From the NCBI RefSeq assembly GCF_003363015.1, contig NZ_QRAP01000005.1, positions 124,001 to 188,000 on the forward strand: DNA of 64,000 nucleotides, given 5' to 3'. The notes beneath the pieces were generated by a model. It saw nothing but the letters and a program-made list of their open reading frames with translations, was not told the origin of the DNA and did no database searches. The stretch comes from Enterobacillus tribolii (lineage in GTDB: Bacteria; Pseudomonadota; Gammaproteobacteria; Enterobacterales; Enterobacteriaceae). The number at the start of each line of letters is the position of its first letter. Within the stretch, counting starts at the first letter, position 1. Shown here one piece after another: positions 63,807 through 64,000 of the stretch. The position numbers were made by a program, and so were the translations under genes.

Positions 63807-64000
63807 TCATTTAAACATACTTGTTTTAGAAAAGAATGCCTTAACCTTCTCACCCAGAATACGTAAGATCGGCGTGGCGAAAACGCCGCCCAAACCCGCC
63901 GCCAGAACAACCATGTTAAAGCTCATATTACGGTCGATTGCGATAACGCTGAGAATGAATCCGGTAAAGCAGGAGATCGTGATTTGGGCCAGACAATCCA
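63807..64000 (-). CDS. Holin-like small membrane protein (5' end outside window)
   Basis: An open minus-strand frame enters from the right edge and stops at 63807-63809; its last 64 residues are visible. Two hydrophobic segments are seen (around ITISCFTGFILSVIAI and MVVLAAGLGGVFATPIL), joined by a short polar DRNMS turn, and a basic tail LGEKVKAFFSKTSMFK. This is the layout of the C-terminal half of small phage-type holins with the (A/G)GLGG(V/M)F pattern. It is convergent with the muramidase. A holin role is inferred from topology and context. Confidence 0.7.
   Translation of the reverse strand, partial: DCLAQITISCFTGFILSVIAIDRNMSFNMVVLAAGLGGVFATPILRILGEKVKAFFSKTSMFK

Noticed and set aside
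57471-64000. Reading the muramidase and holin-like genes as a prophage remnant
   Set aside because: No integrase, capsid, tail or attachment repeat is visible, and the muramidase is coupled to a regulator rather than to phage genes. The right side is not visible, so this is kept only as an alternative.

Overview
This window is chromosomal DNA from a member of the Enterobacterales. Nearly every gene has a clear Escherichia coli counterpart, and blocks follow the order of the E. coli 0-4 minute region: pcnB-folK-panBC-panD; setA-sgrS-sgrR-tbpA-thiPQ-yabI-polB-rapA-rluA; djlA-lptD-surA-pdxA-rsmA-apaGH-folA; kefFC-carAB-dapB; ispH-fkpB-lspA-ileS-ribF-rpsT-nhaRA. The core is GC-rich. The lack of araBADC, the short SgrS and the inserted genes suggest a Serratia/Yersinia/Pectobacterium-like lineage rather than E. 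coli. I cannot name the species.

Layout. (1) 1-6.5 kb: poly(A) polymerase end, folate and pantothenate genes, then two small exported proteins of unknown role, the polysaccharide deacetylase yadE and the PTS protein yadI. (2) 6.7-15.7 kb: a dicarboxylate/anion transporter, the sugar-phosphate stress locus setA-sgrS-sgrR, and the TPP-riboswitch-controlled thiamine importer tbpA-thiPQ. (3) 15.8-25 kb: SOS polymerase polB behind a LexA-like box, rapA, rluA, an inserted LysR regulator and aldo/keto reductase, then djlA. (4) 25-32 kb: the outer-membrane biogenesis and housekeeping operon lptD-surA-pdxA-rsmA-apaG-apaH, facing folA. (5) 32.7-37.2 kb: yjjPB, a LysE-type exporter, and kefC-kefF. (6) 37.2-38.7 kb: about 1.45 kb of AT-rich DNA without a convincing gene. 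(7) 38.7-44.5 kb: carAB behind tandem ARG boxes, and dapB. (8) 44.9-48.6 kb: xanthine dehydrogenase xdhABC. (9) 48.6-57.3 kb: isoprenoid, lipoprotein and translation genes and the sodium/proton antiporter pair nhaA-nhaR.

The most interesting region is the right end, about 57.4-64.0 kb. Two large proteins without signal peptides, a GH18 chitinase with a chitin-binding module and a 1003-residue putative carbohydrate-active enzyme of unrecognised catalytic family, lie divergent from a membrane-anchored winged-helix regulator. That regulator sits 19 bp upstream of a GH108 muramidase of the same family as Salmonella Typhi TtsA. A holin-like gene enters from the right edge. Together they look like a holin/muramidase (type 10) secretion module with its own regulator and two candidate cargo proteins. 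Secretion of these cargos by this module is an inference from gene content and missing signal peptides.

No rRNA, tRNA, CRISPR array or insertion sequence was recognised.
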